This document shows positions 53,746 through 62,820 of a DNA stretch of 64,000 bases, one piece after another; the stretch's first letter is position 1; each line of letters starts with the position of its first letter. Both the position numbers and the translations under genes were made by a program. The stretch lies in the NCBI RefSeq assembly GCF_018598225.1, contig NZ_JAHESF010000003.1, forward strand, positions 248,001 through 312,000, written 5' to 3'. Source of the stretch: Chryseosolibacter histidinae (GTDB lineage Bacteria > Bacteroidota > Bacteroidia > Cytophagales > Cyclobacteriaceae). Under the pieces are notes generated by a model, which ran no database searches, was not told the origin of the DNA, and saw only the letters and a list, made by a program, of their open reading frames with translations.

Positions 53746-53780
53746 AGGACCCCTACCGTTGGCAGGGGTCCTACACTTTC
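53746..53780. terminator. Hairpin terminator between convergent genes
   Basis: A 9-bp perfect stem, AGGACCCCT and AGGGGTCCT, around a 9-nt loop. The T content after it is low on both strands. It probably serves both the small membrane-protein gene and the PorP-OmpA gene. Confidence 0.65.
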
Positions 53781-53801
53781 AAATTGTAAAGAGGCCGCAC
53801 G

Positions 53802-55400
53802 CTAATCCTCGTACAGTATGGTCAGCTCAACCCTCCTGTTGCGGGCGCGCTCTTCATCCGTTTTGTTCTCATTGAGGGGCTCCGTTAACCCCTTGCCTTC
53901 GGTCTCGACTCGTTCAGGGTCGAGACCTTTTTCTACGAGGTACTGCTTGATGGTATTCGCGCGGAATAACGAAAGGCGCTGGTTGAATTTGGCGGAGCCT
54001 ATATTGTCAGTGTGGCCTGTGAGCCTGATCCTGAGGTGTTCGTTCTCTGCTAACGCTTCGGCGAGCTCGTCCAGATACTGCCCGGAAGGTTCGTCCAGAT
54101 CGCTGCTATTGAACTCAAAATTGAAATGCAACGTCACCTTTTCAACCACAAAAGGTTCATGATCTACCGCACCGGCTTCGGCGTGGGTCAGCACCGAATC
54201 CTGCTTATGCCGCAGGGTGGTCTTGATATCTGCCTGCACTTTTTGCGAGGGTGTGCTGATGGCAGAATCTGCTTTGTACTCAGCCTGCACACCCGACAGT
54301 GCTGCTGTTGCACGGGAACCTGGTGGCGTGATCTTCGTTGCAACTGTCTTTTTCGCTGTTGTGCTGGTGCCGGCCCTGGCACGGTTCGGCACTGGTTGAT
54401 TTTTCTTCCTGGCAATAACCTTGCGCTTGAACTTGTGGTCTACCAGCTTTCTCAACTCAAGTCCTACTTCAAAGGCGCTGGTATTGCCGGCATTTTTCTG
54501 CCCCACAGGAAAATCATAGCTGCATCCGATGGAAAAATTTTCACTGTGCCATTGTAATCCCAGGATACCGGATCGTCCTGCAACGTATTTGGTAAGAATA
54601 TCGATGCGTACGTACTGCACTTTGGCTGTAGGATTGACGACGTAGCTGGTAACAGCACCCATGTTGATCACGTTGTTGGAGGCACTTCTCGTAAACAGTA
54701 GCTCGGGTGAAAACGAAAGCTGCCCATCATGATAGATCCTGACACCGCCGTTGAACACCATTGTTGAGCTGAGCTGGCTTTGAACGCCTGCAAACGAATC
54801 GTCGGGTCTGTTAAAGTCAAATAAGGAGAGTCCAAAATAAGCCACCCTGTCTCCCGCGCGGTCGGTCTGCTGCCAGTACATGCCAGTGCTGAACGTGAAA
54901 AAATCAGAACGGAGGTAATGAAGGTTTTCTCCATTGGCGATGGAGCGATCGAACCCGCGGTCGGAAATAAACTGCTCGCCGGTATATAATCCATCGAGGT
55001 TGATCCTTCTTTGCAGGTAAAGGCCTTTCATACCAAGCGAGAGCGTGGTGAAACGGCTCAATGGAATATTCAGGGCATACGAGAGCGACGCTTCCTGTGT
55101 TTTAAAAATAGCGTCGGCCCGGTCGTCCATCGCGGTCACGCCAATACCTGCCCACCGTTGGCCCGTTCTCCGGTTGAGCATCGGGTACACTGCCGAAACG
55201 AAGCTGCTCTTCAGGTCCACATCGCCACCGGTAGCCTGCTGGCGATAGAGTAATCCCAGCGATGCATAGCTGGACGAAGCTACGATGGCCGGATTGATCC
55301 GCTGCGAGGCAAAGTTGTACTGACTGTACTGGAAATACTGCCCGCACGCCCATTCCGCGGTCATGACCAGGCATGCCAATATGATGCTGCGCGCCATCAT
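53802..55400 (-). CDS. PorP/SprF-like outer-membrane protein fused to an OmpA C-terminal domain
   Basis: A 532-aa protein. The signal peptide ends near ACGQ. The PorP/SprF block (residues ~20-320) begins QYFQYSQYNFASQRINPAIVASSSYASLGLLYRQQ. A Lys/Pro/Thr-rich linker (~320-400) follows. The OmpA-type peptidoglycan-binding domain (~415-530) has LHFNFEFNSSDLDEPSGQYLDELAEAL, IRLTGHTDNIGSAKFNQRLSLFRANTIKQYL and ENKTDEERARNRRVELTIL. SprF-like proteins are needed for export or attachment of type B T9SS cargo, and the cargo gene overlaps this one by a base (TGATG). The OmpA part would tie the complex to the cell wall. Confidence 0.92.
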   Translation of the reverse strand: MMARSIILACLVMTAEWACGQYFQYSQYNFASQRINPAIVASSSYASLGLLYRQQATGGDVDLKSSFVSAVYPMLNRRTGQRWAGIGVTAMDDRADAIFKTQEASLSYALNIPLSRFTTLSLGMKGLYLQRRINLDGLYTGEQFISDRGFDRSIANGENLHYLRSDFFTFSTGMYWQQTDRAGDRVAYFGLSLFDFNRPDDSFAGVQSQLSSTMVFNGGVRIYHDGQLSFSPELLFTRSASNNVINMGAVTSYVVNPTAKVQYVRIDILTKYVAGRSGILGLQWHSENFSIGCSYDFPVGQKNAGNTSAFEVGLELRKLVDHKFKRKVIARKKNQPVPNRARAGTSTTAKKTVATKITPPGSRATAALSGVQAEYKADSAISTPSQKVQADIKTTLRHKQDSVLTHAEAGAVDHEPFVVEKVTLHFNFEFNSSDLDEPSGQYLDELAEALAENEHLRIRLTGHTDNIGSAKFNQRLSLFRANTIKQYLVEKGLDPERVETEGKGLTEPLNENKTDEERARNRRVELTILYED

Positions 55401-57835
55401 CAGCGGATGAGCACAATGAAGCCAGAACTTTTTCCATTCAGCAGCAGCTTTCTTCCGCTGGGGTACTGGCCGTTCACCTTCCAGTGATAGACACCCGCGG
55501 GCTGCTGATTACCATGCAGTGTACCATTCCAGCCAATATTGGCGGCATCGGTGATGTTGCGTGTCTCATATACAAGACTCCCTTCGCGGTTCCGGATGGT
55601 GAACGTAAAATCCTTTACCTGCTCCAGTCCGAAGATCCTGAGCTCATCATTCTTGCCGTCGTCATTGGGCGTAAAAAGGTTGGGCACAAAAGCGGCCACT
55701 TCCACAATCACCACCACCTTTGCCTGGGCAGCGCAGCCCAAAGAATCCTTAACGGTGAGGTTATACGTTGTATTGGCGCGCGGAGAGGCAACCGGGTCGG
55801 GAATATTCTGAAAGTTCAGTCCCGCTGACGGTGACCAAAGATACTCATCCCCGCCTGTTGCGCCGAGCTGTACCTGTGACCCTCTCAGGATCTGGAACGT
55901 TTCACCGTTCAGTGAGATGGAAGGTTTGCTGAATTTGAAGATGGTGTTTCGTTGCAGCAAACATCCTGTGCCGTTATCCAGGTTAACCCTGAGCGTATCA
56001 TTCAAGGTGGGTGTAAAAACAATGGAAGGCTTGTTCGAGATGAAACCTTTCGCCACACTGCTCCATTCCACATGCTGCCATCCTGGTTCGGTATCAAAGG
56101 TCACGGGTTGCCCCTCGCATACAACTTTTGTGGTCTCTGTCTTCTTAGCAAGCTTCTCCATGATCTGAAAAGTGTAAGCCTTTATGGAAGAGCACCCCGC
56201 GCCGCGTTGAGGGAGCACGTAAAACACTGTATCCGAGGTTTCGGTGCTGAAGTCGAGATGATCTGCCTGGGCCAGGTATCCTTTCGAAAAAGAAAACCAG
56301 AGGGCATCGCCGGGAGCGCTGAGAGTCAGGACCTCATTGCGGCAGGCTTCGACGGGCTCGTATTCCAATGCAGTACAATGGATCGACACACCATTGCACA
56401 TGCCCCCGCCATCGCCGCCGCTATGAAAGGAATTATCGACCGCCATTACACCGAACAAATAGGTTGGCGACGCCGGCGCACGCAGCAGTGCAAAGTTCCG
56501 GTTGCCGTTGTTGCCATGGCTTACAGTAAGGCGTTTGAGATAGGCGTAGTCGAACTCACCCGCTATCAGTTCCTGCCCGGGCACTTGTACCATGAGATCA
56601 TACGTAAGGGATACAGAGTCTGTGTGATCGTCCAGCGGTTTATCCCAATAGAGAAAGAGCCGGTTGAAGATCGTTAACGCAATGGGGTTGTGCGGTGCCT
56701 GCGGAGGCTCGTTGACAGTGGATGCCATATTCTCATAGAGCACCAGTGCCAACCCCGTAGTGGTGGTAATGCTTTGTGCCAGGTCAAGGTCGCCATCACG
56801 GTCAAGGTCACCAAAACGTTGCGCCTGCAGGCCATCGATGCTGAGTGTATCGTAGGCTGCGTTGTCGTACCGGATCACATTCACTTTGTTGCCAAATGCA
56901 TCCGTGCCATACAGGTGGATGTCACATTTGCCATCTGAATTCAGGTCAGCAGCAAAGACTTGTGTGTTATTTAATGCCGGCAAGGAATCACCTGCTACAA
57001 GCACACCCTTATCATTGAACACCACCAGTGTGGTATCACGGCCCGATGCATCTTTTCCGGCAAGCAGGAGATCAAAATATCCGTTGCCATCTACATCGGC
57101 CAGGGATGTTCTTCCGGCTACACGGTAATCCACAGCAGTGGAGGCGAAAGTGAGATCACCCCGGCCAAGGAACAGTTGACAGACAATGCTGTCGCCCGCC
57201 GTGCCGCTGATGAACAGATCATTGAATCCGTCGCGGTCAAAATCAAATACTTCCAGCGAAGCGAGATCGGTATCGGTCCATTCACGGGCGGTCTCCCATC
57301 CCGTGGGTGTCTGCTTGCAGATGGATACCGTTGTAGTGTCGCCCCATCCTTCCGCCAGCATCAGCTCGTGGCGGCCGTCCTGGTCCAGGTCTGCCATCTT
57401 CAAAATACGGCCCGATCGTTCGAGAAAGGGCTCCAGCACAAAATTGAAATCTCCTTCATTCACGGCCAGCATCGTTGCAGGTCCATCATCCCATTCTCCG
57501 GATAAAAGGATATCCATATCGTTATCCAGGTCTGCGTCTGTCAGATAATAAGAGAGGTGCTTCACGGCCGCGTCGAGGCTGTCTTTCAGGATCGCCCTCG
57601 GTATGGTGTCAGAGGGTATGGTATCGACCTTGTACAACAGTATGAACTGCTTTTCATCGAGTGCGGTGCCGATCACCAGTACATCCAATAAACTATCGTT
57701 ATCGATATCGGCCCACACCAGCTCACTGCCAACAACAGAGGGAGGCAAGGCTACCTGCGATCGTAGCTCAAACTGCTGGGCGTAATGCTGCAGGCTGCTG
57801 AGCGACAGGGCTGCAATGAGAATAAATGTTTTCAT
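55400..57835 (-). CDS. FG-GAP/VCBS-repeat protein with type B T9SS (gliding-motility-associated) C-terminus
   Basis: An 811-aa exported protein. ATG at 57835 chosen (signal MKTFILIAALSLSSLQHYAQ); the longer frame begins at TTG. Residues ~25-370 hold a run of FG-GAP/VCBS repeats with Asp-rich calcium loops (VWADIDNDSLLDVLVIG, YLTDADLDNDMDILLSG, KMADLDQDGRHELMLAEG, DVDGNGYFDLLLAG, DLDRDGDLDLA), an integrin-like propeller. Beta domains follow, then at the end the type B signature VPNLFTPNDDGKNDELRIFGLEQVKDFTFTIRNREGSLVYE and GVYHWKV. It is probably exported by T9SS with help from the PorP-OmpA protein encoded next. Ligand unknown. Confidence 0.92.
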   Translation of the reverse strand: MKTFILIAALSLSSLQHYAQQFELRSQVALPPSVVGSELVWADIDNDSLLDVLVIGTALDEKQFILLYKVDTIPSDTIPRAILKDSLDAAVKHLSYYLTDADLDNDMDILLSGEWDDGPATMLAVNEGDFNFVLEPFLERSGRILKMADLDQDGRHELMLAEGWGDTTTVSICKQTPTGWETAREWTDTDLASLEVFDFDRDGFNDLFISGTAGDSIVCQLFLGRGDLTFASTAVDYRVAGRTSLADVDGNGYFDLLLAGKDASGRDTTLVVFNDKGVLVAGDSLPALNNTQVFAADLNSDGKCDIHLYGTDAFGNKVNVIRYDNAAYDTLSIDGLQAQRFGDLDRDGDLDLAQSITTTTGLALVLYENMASTVNEPPQAPHNPIALTIFNRLFLYWDKPLDDHTDSVSLTYDLMVQVPGQELIAGEFDYAYLKRLTVSHGNNGNRNFALLRAPASPTYLFGVMAVDNSFHSGGDGGGMCNGVSIHCTALEYEPVEACRNEVLTLSAPGDALWFSFSKGYLAQADHLDFSTETSDTVFYVLPQRGAGCSSIKAYTFQIMEKLAKKTETTKVVCEGQPVTFDTEPGWQHVEWSSVAKGFISNKPSIVFTPTLNDTLRVNLDNGTGCLLQRNTIFKFSKPSISLNGETFQILRGSQVQLGATGGDEYLWSPSAGLNFQNIPDPVASPRANTTYNLTVKDSLGCAAQAKVVVIVEVAAFVPNLFTPNDDGKNDELRIFGLEQVKDFTFTIRNREGSLVYETRNITDAANIGWNGTLHGNQQPAGVYHWKVNGQYPSGRKLLLNGKSSGFIVLIR

Positions 57836-57837
57836 GA

Positions 57838-58608
57838 TCAAGGGGTCTTTATTTTTTTAATGTTGAAAGTCAATGGGAGCGAGATCTTACTGGCAACGGG
57901 TTTACCGTTATAGGTGGCGGGTTTCCACAACGGCATGTTTTCGATAACCCTGATCGCCTCCCGATCGAAAGGCACGCCCAGAGATTGCTCGATGGTGATC
58001 TTTTCGGGCCGGCCTTCCGGGTTGATCGAGAACACAACCGTGACCACTCCCTGGATGGAATCGGCAACAGCTTCTGCGGGGTAGGTCAGTTCCTGACTGA
58101 AATACGTGTACAGGGCGGGGTATCCATCCACGGGTTCAGGCTGTGCATAGACTGGCATTGGCCTGACCATGTCGCCTATTTTAGTAGCTGAGTCTGCTTT
58201 CACCGTTGCTTCCACTTTTGCCGGCGTGTTCACTTTTTCTGCTGTCCCTGTTTTATTGTTGTTCGCCGTGGGCTTCTTCTGCTGACGGACATTGCCGGAA
58301 GATGGCTGATCAACACCGGAAGAGAAGACAGAGTCGTGCGCTGTGTTCAGGGGTGCCTGAACACTTTGCTGTGCTTCACTGCCTGTCTCGTCCGTGGAGG
58401 GGGTCTCCTTTAAAGGTTGATAAAAAAACCAGATCGCCAGCAACGCCGCGCCTGATGCACCGAGGCCGATACGTTTGATAAGCCGGCGCTTATGAGAATC
58501 TTTAGCTTCCGCCTTTTGCCTGAGCAATTTATCGAAATCCATATAGGACTGAATTTCTCCATCTGTGATCTCCGGCTTTGCATTCATGATCCTTATTTTG
58601 TTGTTCAT
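57838..58608 (-). CDS. TonB-like membrane protein, possible anti-sigma hybrid
   Basis: A 256-aa single-pass protein. The first ~45 residues are cytoplasmic and acidic (ITDGEIQSYMDFDKLLRQ), reminiscent of short anti-sigma regions. One membrane segment follows (~50-67, GLGASGAALLAIWFFYQ). A Pro/Thr/Lys-rich linker (~70-160) leads to a TonB C-terminal domain (~165-256): TYFSQELTYPAEAVADSIQGVVTVVFSINPEGRPEKITIEQSLG and REAIRVIENMPLWKPATYNGKPV. It lies between an ECF sigma factor gene (61 bp) and the T9SS cargo gene (2 bp), where an anti-sigma factor is expected. Whether it works as TonB, anti-sigma or both is open. Confidence 0.85.
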   Translation of the reverse strand: MNNKIRIMNAKPEITDGEIQSYMDFDKLLRQKAEAKDSHKRRLIKRIGLGASGAALLAIWFFYQPLKETPSTDETGSEAQQSVQAPLNTAHDSVFSSGVDQPSSGNVRQQKKPTANNNKTGTAEKVNTPAKVEATVKADSATKIGDMVRPMPVYAQPEPVDGYPALYTYFSQELTYPAEAVADSIQGVVTVVFSINPEGRPEKITIEQSLGVPFDREAIRVIENMPLWKPATYNGKPVASKISLPLTFNIKKIKTP

Positions 58609-58669
58609 GAGGTGAATAATTTTTTTTGAATCAGATCCCGGCAGGGACTGTTTTTATGGCATATATCGG

Positions 58670-59242
58670 TCAGGCCTTTCGCGACCCGATGAACAATTTT
58701 TTGATCTTGTCCAACACCCTGTAAGTTCTCACCTTGGCGTAGGTTTCAGATACGCCTACGATCTCCGCCACTTCTTTAAAAGGTCTGCTTTCCATAAATC
58801 GCAGCTCGATCAGTTGCAGCTCATCGGGTGTAAGCTTTTCCAGGATCAGCGGAAGCCGACTCTTCAATTCGTTGATCATTTCGTTGCCAAACATCTCTTC
58901 ATACAGCAGGTCTGCGTGCTTATCTTCCAGCACGATCCAGCGCACTCTTTTATGGCGACGGAAGAAGTCGAGGCATTCATTGGCCGCGATCCGGAACAGC
59001 CACGATGAAAACGGCAATCCCCTCGGTTGGTACTGATGAAGTTTTTGCAGCGCTTTCAGGAATACCTGCGAGGTGATGTCAGCCGAAAGGTCCTTATCAC
59101 CCACCCGGTGGAGCACAAAGAGAAATATCCGCTTAAAATATTTCTCATAGATACTCCTGAAGGCCTCAGGGTCGCTTTTCGCCTTCTGAATGACCTCCTC
59201 TTCGGAAAGTGGTTCTCGATCGATTCGGGTGTCTGAATTCAA
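58670..59242 (-). CDS. ECF (sigma-70 family) RNA polymerase sigma factor
   Basis: A 190-aa sigma factor. No ATG exists near the N-terminus; TTG at 59242 is used because AAAAAGGATATCCC lies just upstream and gives a ribosome-binding AAGGA at suitable distance. Region 2: SIYEKYFKRIFLFVLHRVGDKDLSADITSQVFLKALQKL and FSSWLFRIAANECLDFFRRHK. Region 4: LTPDELQLIELRFMESRPFKEVAEIVGVSETYAKVRTYRVLDKIKKL. It heads the operon with the TonB-like protein, type B cargo and PorP-OmpA genes and probably activates it. Confidence 0.93.
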   Translation of the reverse strand: MNSDTRIDREPLSEEEVIQKAKSDPEAFRSIYEKYFKRIFLFVLHRVGDKDLSADITSQVFLKALQKLHQYQPRGLPFSSWLFRIAANECLDFFRRHKRVRWIVLEDKHADLLYEEMFGNEMINELKSRLPLILEKLTPDELQLIELRFMESRPFKEVAEIVGVSETYAKVRTYRVLDKIKKLFIGSRKA

Positions 59243-59269
59243 GGGATATCCTTTTTTTAAAGCTATAAT

Positions 59270-59298
59270 GACTGGAGTCGCGAAAAGATACAGTTCCG
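59270..59298 (-). promoter_or_regulatory. ECF-type promoter before the T9SS operon
   Basis: On the minus strand, GGAACT (59297-59292) resembles an ECF -35 element and GACTCCAGTC about 15 bases later is a plausible -10 region. It lies about 30 bp before the TTG start. Autoregulation by the sigma factor is inferred. Confidence 0.45.
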
Positions 59299-59486
59299 GG
59301 GATAATTTTTTTAATAAAAAAGCCCCATTCCGCCATGCTCACAAGCGGGATATTTACCCCAACACCCCGCAGCACAGCCCGGGGCGGGACGACTTCGGCA
59401 ATTACAAGAGCTCCGCTGGAATTACGTACCTGCCAGATAATACCATTGCTGGCCAATAGCGAGTGGGTTTGATGTCCTACACTACG

Positions 59487-59502
59487 TACTCAAAAAGGAG
59501 TA
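59487..59502. promoter_or_regulatory. 16-bp inverted repeat (operator candidate)
   Basis: TACTCAAAAAGGAGTA: arms TACTC/GAGTA around six bases, about 135 bp before the lipoprotein gene. A 15/16 match occurs at 22693-22708 before the 22-kb operon. The spacing and symmetry fit a dimeric regulator site. Confidence 0.45.
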
Positions 59503-59546
59503 CCCATGGGGTTGTGTCATCAAAGCTCCGGGGTTTGATCGACGCA

Positions 59547-59590
59547 GAAGTTCAATCGTCGTCAGGCGTATTCATTTTTGAACTTCTTTT
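59547..59590 (+). promoter_or_regulatory. Hairpin with T-run in the leader of the lipoprotein gene
   Basis: GAAGTTCAA and TTGAACTTC form a perfect 9-bp stem around a 22-nt loop, followed by TTTTC. It ends about 47 bp before the start codon. With no gene upstream on this strand it may act as an attenuator in the leader. Confidence 0.45.
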
Positions 59591-59637
59591 CATAAATTAT
59601 TTCCATTGATTTTATTACTAACTAAAATTCACAAAAA

Positions 59638-60624
59638 ATGAACCCAAAAACATTAACAAAATCAATTTTGCTCCTCGCTTTTGTTGTAGCAATCTCCTGT
59701 GCGGATGAACCCAATCTTCAACGTACCGATGTCAGTCCCGTAAAGGTCCGGAATGGTATGCTCGAATTCGCCGACAAGCTGGCTTACAACAAGGTCAGTC
59801 AGCAACTCGATGCAATGTCACCAGATCAATTGAACGAATGGGAAAAGTCTTTACCAGGATTTATTTCCATACGTTCGATTTATGAAAAAGCCACCCTTGA
59901 AGAGGAGATATTCCTTGACAATGGAGGAAAGCCAGGTGAGCATTCCGCATTTGTTCAGCAGCATGCCGAAGCACTCGCTTTTGTGCGTGAAGACGTTATG
60001 CAGCCCAATTTACCGCCTCACACAGAGAGACATTTATCTTCATTTGTGAATGAGAAAGGCTTCGTCAAGATCGGCAACTCAATTTTCGAATACAGAAGTG
60101 GCTCGATCAAAGAAATACAGGATGGTGACGAGTCGAAGATCGCACAACTGGAAAAATATTCTGTGAGCGATCCGTCTCAAAAAATTCTGGTGATAACATT
60201 TACCAGAATAAAAATCAATCCCAAAGACATCAAAATAGCCTTTACCGGTAACTCAAGCTGCACAGGCTACACCTCCGGAGGCGGGCAACGTGTAAAGGGA
60301 AATATTGACCTGCATCTTGCTCAGATGGTGACCGACGGTCAGTTGTATTGGTCGGCCTACGTAAACATCTACGCTACCAACCAGGAGAAAAGGCTTGGCA
60401 TCTGGTCTGGCAAGAGAACAAGTCAGCTGTATATCTATGGAAGTGTTGATGTAGGTCCTGACTGGGGTTCTTTCATAGTAGATGTTGGCACAGGAGGCGA
60501 CCTGCAAACTACGCTCAGCACCAGTTACTCCTTCCCCTATCGATTAGCGGCAAATGCCAGCAATCCATACATGTCTGGCACCATGACTTATTATGGAAGG
60601 GATGGCAGTAGCTGCTCTATCTAA
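59638..60624 (+). CDS. Lipoprotein of unknown function
   Basis: A 328-aa protein with a lipoprotein signal (SILLLAFVVAISCADEP; lipobox AISC, Cys ~21). I do not recognise the family. Residues ~30-140 are helical, with an EFADKLAYNKVSQQLDAMSPDQLNEWEKSL repeat-like region; the C-terminal half is beta-rich (IDLHLAQMVTDGQLYWSAYVNIYATNQ, TSQLYIYGSVDVGPDWGSF). Preceded by an operator-like repeat and a leader hairpin and followed by its own terminator, so it is probably a single-gene unit with its own control. The coding region is more AT-rich than the neighbouring operons. Confidence 0.8.
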   Translation: MNPKTLTKSILLLAFVVAISCADEPNLQRTDVSPVKVRNGMLEFADKLAYNKVSQQLDAMSPDQLNEWEKSLPGFISIRSIYEKATLEEEIFLDNGGKPGEHSAFVQQHAEALAFVREDVMQPNLPPHTERHLSSFVNEKGFVKIGNSIFEYRSGSIKEIQDGDESKIAQLEKYSVSDPSQKILVITFTRIKINPKDIKIAFTGNSSCTGYTSGGGQRVKGNIDLHLAQMVTDGQLYWSAYVNIYATNQEKRLGIWSGKRTSQLYIYGSVDVGPDWGSFIVDVGTGGDLQTTLSTSYSFPYRLAANASNPYMSGTMTYYGRDGSSCSI

Positions 60625-60646
60625 ATAATAAGCTGATTCACTGAAC

Positions 60647-60677
60647 GAGGTTGCTGTTATGGCAACCTCTTTTTTTT
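60647..60677 (+). terminator. Intrinsic terminator after the lipoprotein gene
   Basis: An 8-bp stem, GAGGTTGC and GCAACCTC, around TGTTATG, followed by TTTTTTTT. It lies about 22 bp after the stop codon. Confidence 0.93.
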
Positions 60678-60706
60678 GACGGAACTCCGGGGTGCTAACT
60701 TCTCGC

Positions 60707-61021
60707 TTATTTGCCGTCAAGATATTCACGGGCACATCTTTCTATTATGACTATCGCCCTGTTATCATCCAAATAACTGGCTGCATAGTCCCATTCACCG
60801 CCTACGCGTCCCTCTGCGAAAAAACCGTATTTTTTGCCCTGCTCATCCATCTGTATGTCTACAGGATCCATCCCCGGATTTTCGGAGATCGCAAATGTCC
60901 ATTGGTCGTGCCTCGCTCTGAAATAGAATGGGAAACCGTTCACAGTTCCTTCTGCCTGAACGGGCGCCGGGCCCTGGATCTTACCTCTCAGATCCAATTC
61001 TTTATTCTCAAAGTCGTGCAT
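60707..61021 (-). CDS. Small hypothetical protein
   Basis: A 104-aa protein without signal or membrane segment. GTVNGFPFYFRARHDQWTFAIS and EWDYAASYLDDNRAIVIIERCAREYL look like a compact alpha/beta fold, and composition is protein-like rather than random. The family is not recognised. It lies downstream of the hydrolase gene on the other side of the lipoprotein terminator. Confidence 0.65.
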   Translation of the reverse strand: MHDFENKELDLRGKIQGPAPVQAEGTVNGFPFYFRARHDQWTFAISENPGMDPVDIQMDEQGKKYGFFAEGRVGGEWDYAASYLDDNRAIVIIERCAREYLDGK

Positions 61022-61064
61022 TGTACTTTTGGAATGATGTGCCGTTCAGCGTAACTAAATTCAG

Positions 61065-61880
61065 TTATAACCCCTCGGCAAAGGTGGCGATCTTCTCGTA
61101 AAGCTCTTTCGGGTTGTCGTAAAAAATAAAGTGGTTGCTGCCAGAGATCATCTCTGTTTTCATTCCTTTTTCAACGAGCACAGGGATGTAAGACAGGCTT
61201 GTGTTCTCATCGCCATAGATAAAGAGCCGGGGGATGCGCATGGCCAGGTATTGGGTCAGGAGCTCGCCACTGGCGGAATACTGCACCGTCTGAAAACTAT
61301 AATCGTAATATGACCTGATGTGTGTATTGATCTCGAGGTTGTTGGCAATGATGTGATACCCTGCGTTCTTCCGTTTTTTCATTTCACGCACCACGGCTGG
61401 AAAGATGTTCTTGCTGAAGTTATCGTAATCATGAACCACAACTTTGCTGGAGAACATACAATCTTCAGGCATAAAATTACCTTCGATGTTGATGTAAGCT
61501 TTCACTTTCTGCTCGCCGCCAAGGCGCAGGTACAACATGGTGATGAGGCCACCCATGCTGGTGCCCACGAGAATAAAATCCCTCAGGTTGAGCTTGTCCA
61601 CAAACTGTGCGGTGATGGTGGCGAGGTCGTCTACATTCAGCGAGAGGTCGTCATAATAAGTAGAGTTGCCGCTGCCCGGGTTATCAAAACAGATCAGGGT
61701 ATAATCTGCCAGGGCACTGCTTTTACACGATTCCCAGAAGTTCTCTTTGGCACCGCCCAGCCCGTGTACAAAAAGGATGGTGTCTTTGTTGCCGGGCCTG
61801 ATAAAATATTCGACGTAGAACACACGGTCTTTGAGGTGGAGATCAATCTGTTTGATGCGGGGAGAAACTTTATCCATCAT
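61065..61880 (-). CDS. Alpha/beta hydrolase
   Basis: A 271-aa hydrolase. The frame is open upstream to a GTG; the ATG pair at 61880/61877 fits the family start better. Motifs: VHGLGGAKENFW (oxyanion loop), VGTSMGGLITMLYLR (nucleophile Ser in G-x-S-x-G), FIYGDENTSLSYIP (acid residue) and SGSNHFIFYDNP (His). No lid or membrane anchor. Substrate unknown; esterase or lipase-like activity is likely. Confidence 0.88.
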   Translation of the reverse strand: MMDKVSPRIKQIDLHLKDRVFYVEYFIRPGNKDTILFVHGLGGAKENFWESCKSSALADYTLICFDNPGSGNSTYYDDLSLNVDDLATITAQFVDKLNLRDFILVGTSMGGLITMLYLRLGGEQKVKAYINIEGNFMPEDCMFSSKVVVHDYDNFSKNIFPAVVREMKKRKNAGYHIIANNLEINTHIRSYYDYSFQTVQYSASGELLTQYLAMRIPRLFIYGDENTSLSYIPVLVEKGMKTEMISGSNHFIFYDNPKELYEKIATFAEGL

Positions 61881-62028
61881 CTCTTGTGAAGCAAAAACAA
61901 AGATATTCGCATCCGCATTTCTGGTGCAGAGTTGCACTTGTTTTTTAATTCAATGACCGAAAAAATCGTATAAAATGGGTTAGCCAATAACACGTTCCAT
62001 TACCCAAAAACGGGCTTTGGATAACGTT

Positions 62029-62604
62029 TTACTGTTTAGGCTGGCTTTTACCGGCAGCGGTTTTGGCCGCGGGTGGTGTGGGTGTGACGCCCATTTTCTT
62101 CAGCACCAGGTCTGAAACATCGATGGAGGCATCGGCAAAAAGCACTACATCCAGGCCGCCTACCTGCTGACTGAGTATCACGGTGAAGCCGTTTTCCTTG
62201 CCAACAGCCGTAATAGCTTCTCCCACACTTTTATAAATGGGTTGCATCAGCTGCTGGTGCTTGTTCTGAAGGCTGGTTTGGGCGTCGCGCTTAAGCTGTT
62301 CCAGGTTTTCGCTGGCCTGCTGAAGCTCATTTTGGGTGCTTTCTTTAACAGGGTCAGCCAGGCTGCCGCCCTCATTTATAAAGGCCAGGTATCTTTTCTT
62401 GAGCTCCTCATTTTTAGCTTCTATCTGGGTGGTCAGCTTGCCTTCCATGTCCTTGAGCTCGGCCTCCACTTTTTTGATGGCGGGCAGCTGGCTGAGGATG
62501 TAGTTTACATCAGCGGTGCCGACCTTCACGGGCGCGGTCTGAGCCTGGGCGTGATTCATAACAGCGGCTATGATCAATACGAAGAACAGGATGTGCTTTT
62601 TCAT
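62029..62604 (-). CDS. OmpH/Skp-family periplasmic chaperone
   Basis: A 191-aa exported protein (signal MKKHILFFVLIIAAVMNHAQAQ). The mature part begins with the short strand VGTADVNYILSQLPAIKKV and continues as a long coiled coil (VEAELKDMEGKLTTQIEAKNEELKKRYLAF; LQQASENLEQLKRDAQTSLQNKHQQL). It ends with strands GEAITAVGKENGFTVILSQ and VLFADASIDVSDLVLKKMG, the OmpH/Skp plan. It probably guides outer-membrane proteins through the periplasm. The C-terminus is Ala/Pro-rich and variable. Confidence 0.92.
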   Translation of the reverse strand: MKKHILFFVLIIAAVMNHAQAQTAPVKVGTADVNYILSQLPAIKKVEAELKDMEGKLTTQIEAKNEELKKRYLAFINEGGSLADPVKESTQNELQQASENLEQLKRDAQTSLQNKHQQLMQPIYKSVGEAITAVGKENGFTVILSQQVGGLDVVLFADASIDVSDLVLKKMGVTPTPPAAKTAAGKSQPKQ

Positions 62605-62820
62605 GAGGTTGAGGTTGTTTAGGACAAAAAACTATAATACGTCCTCACAGGATGGCTGCCGGGTAAGAATAGTTTAAAGTCAGTCATTAATTATACAGTT
62701 GAATGCTAGATAACCCTATTTTTTGAGCTGCCCAACCCCAATTCTGCACTAAAATTTGATTCAAAAATGCGGATTGTGATGAGAATTTGTCAGAATGATT
62801 ATTTTTGCAGCCGGGATAAA

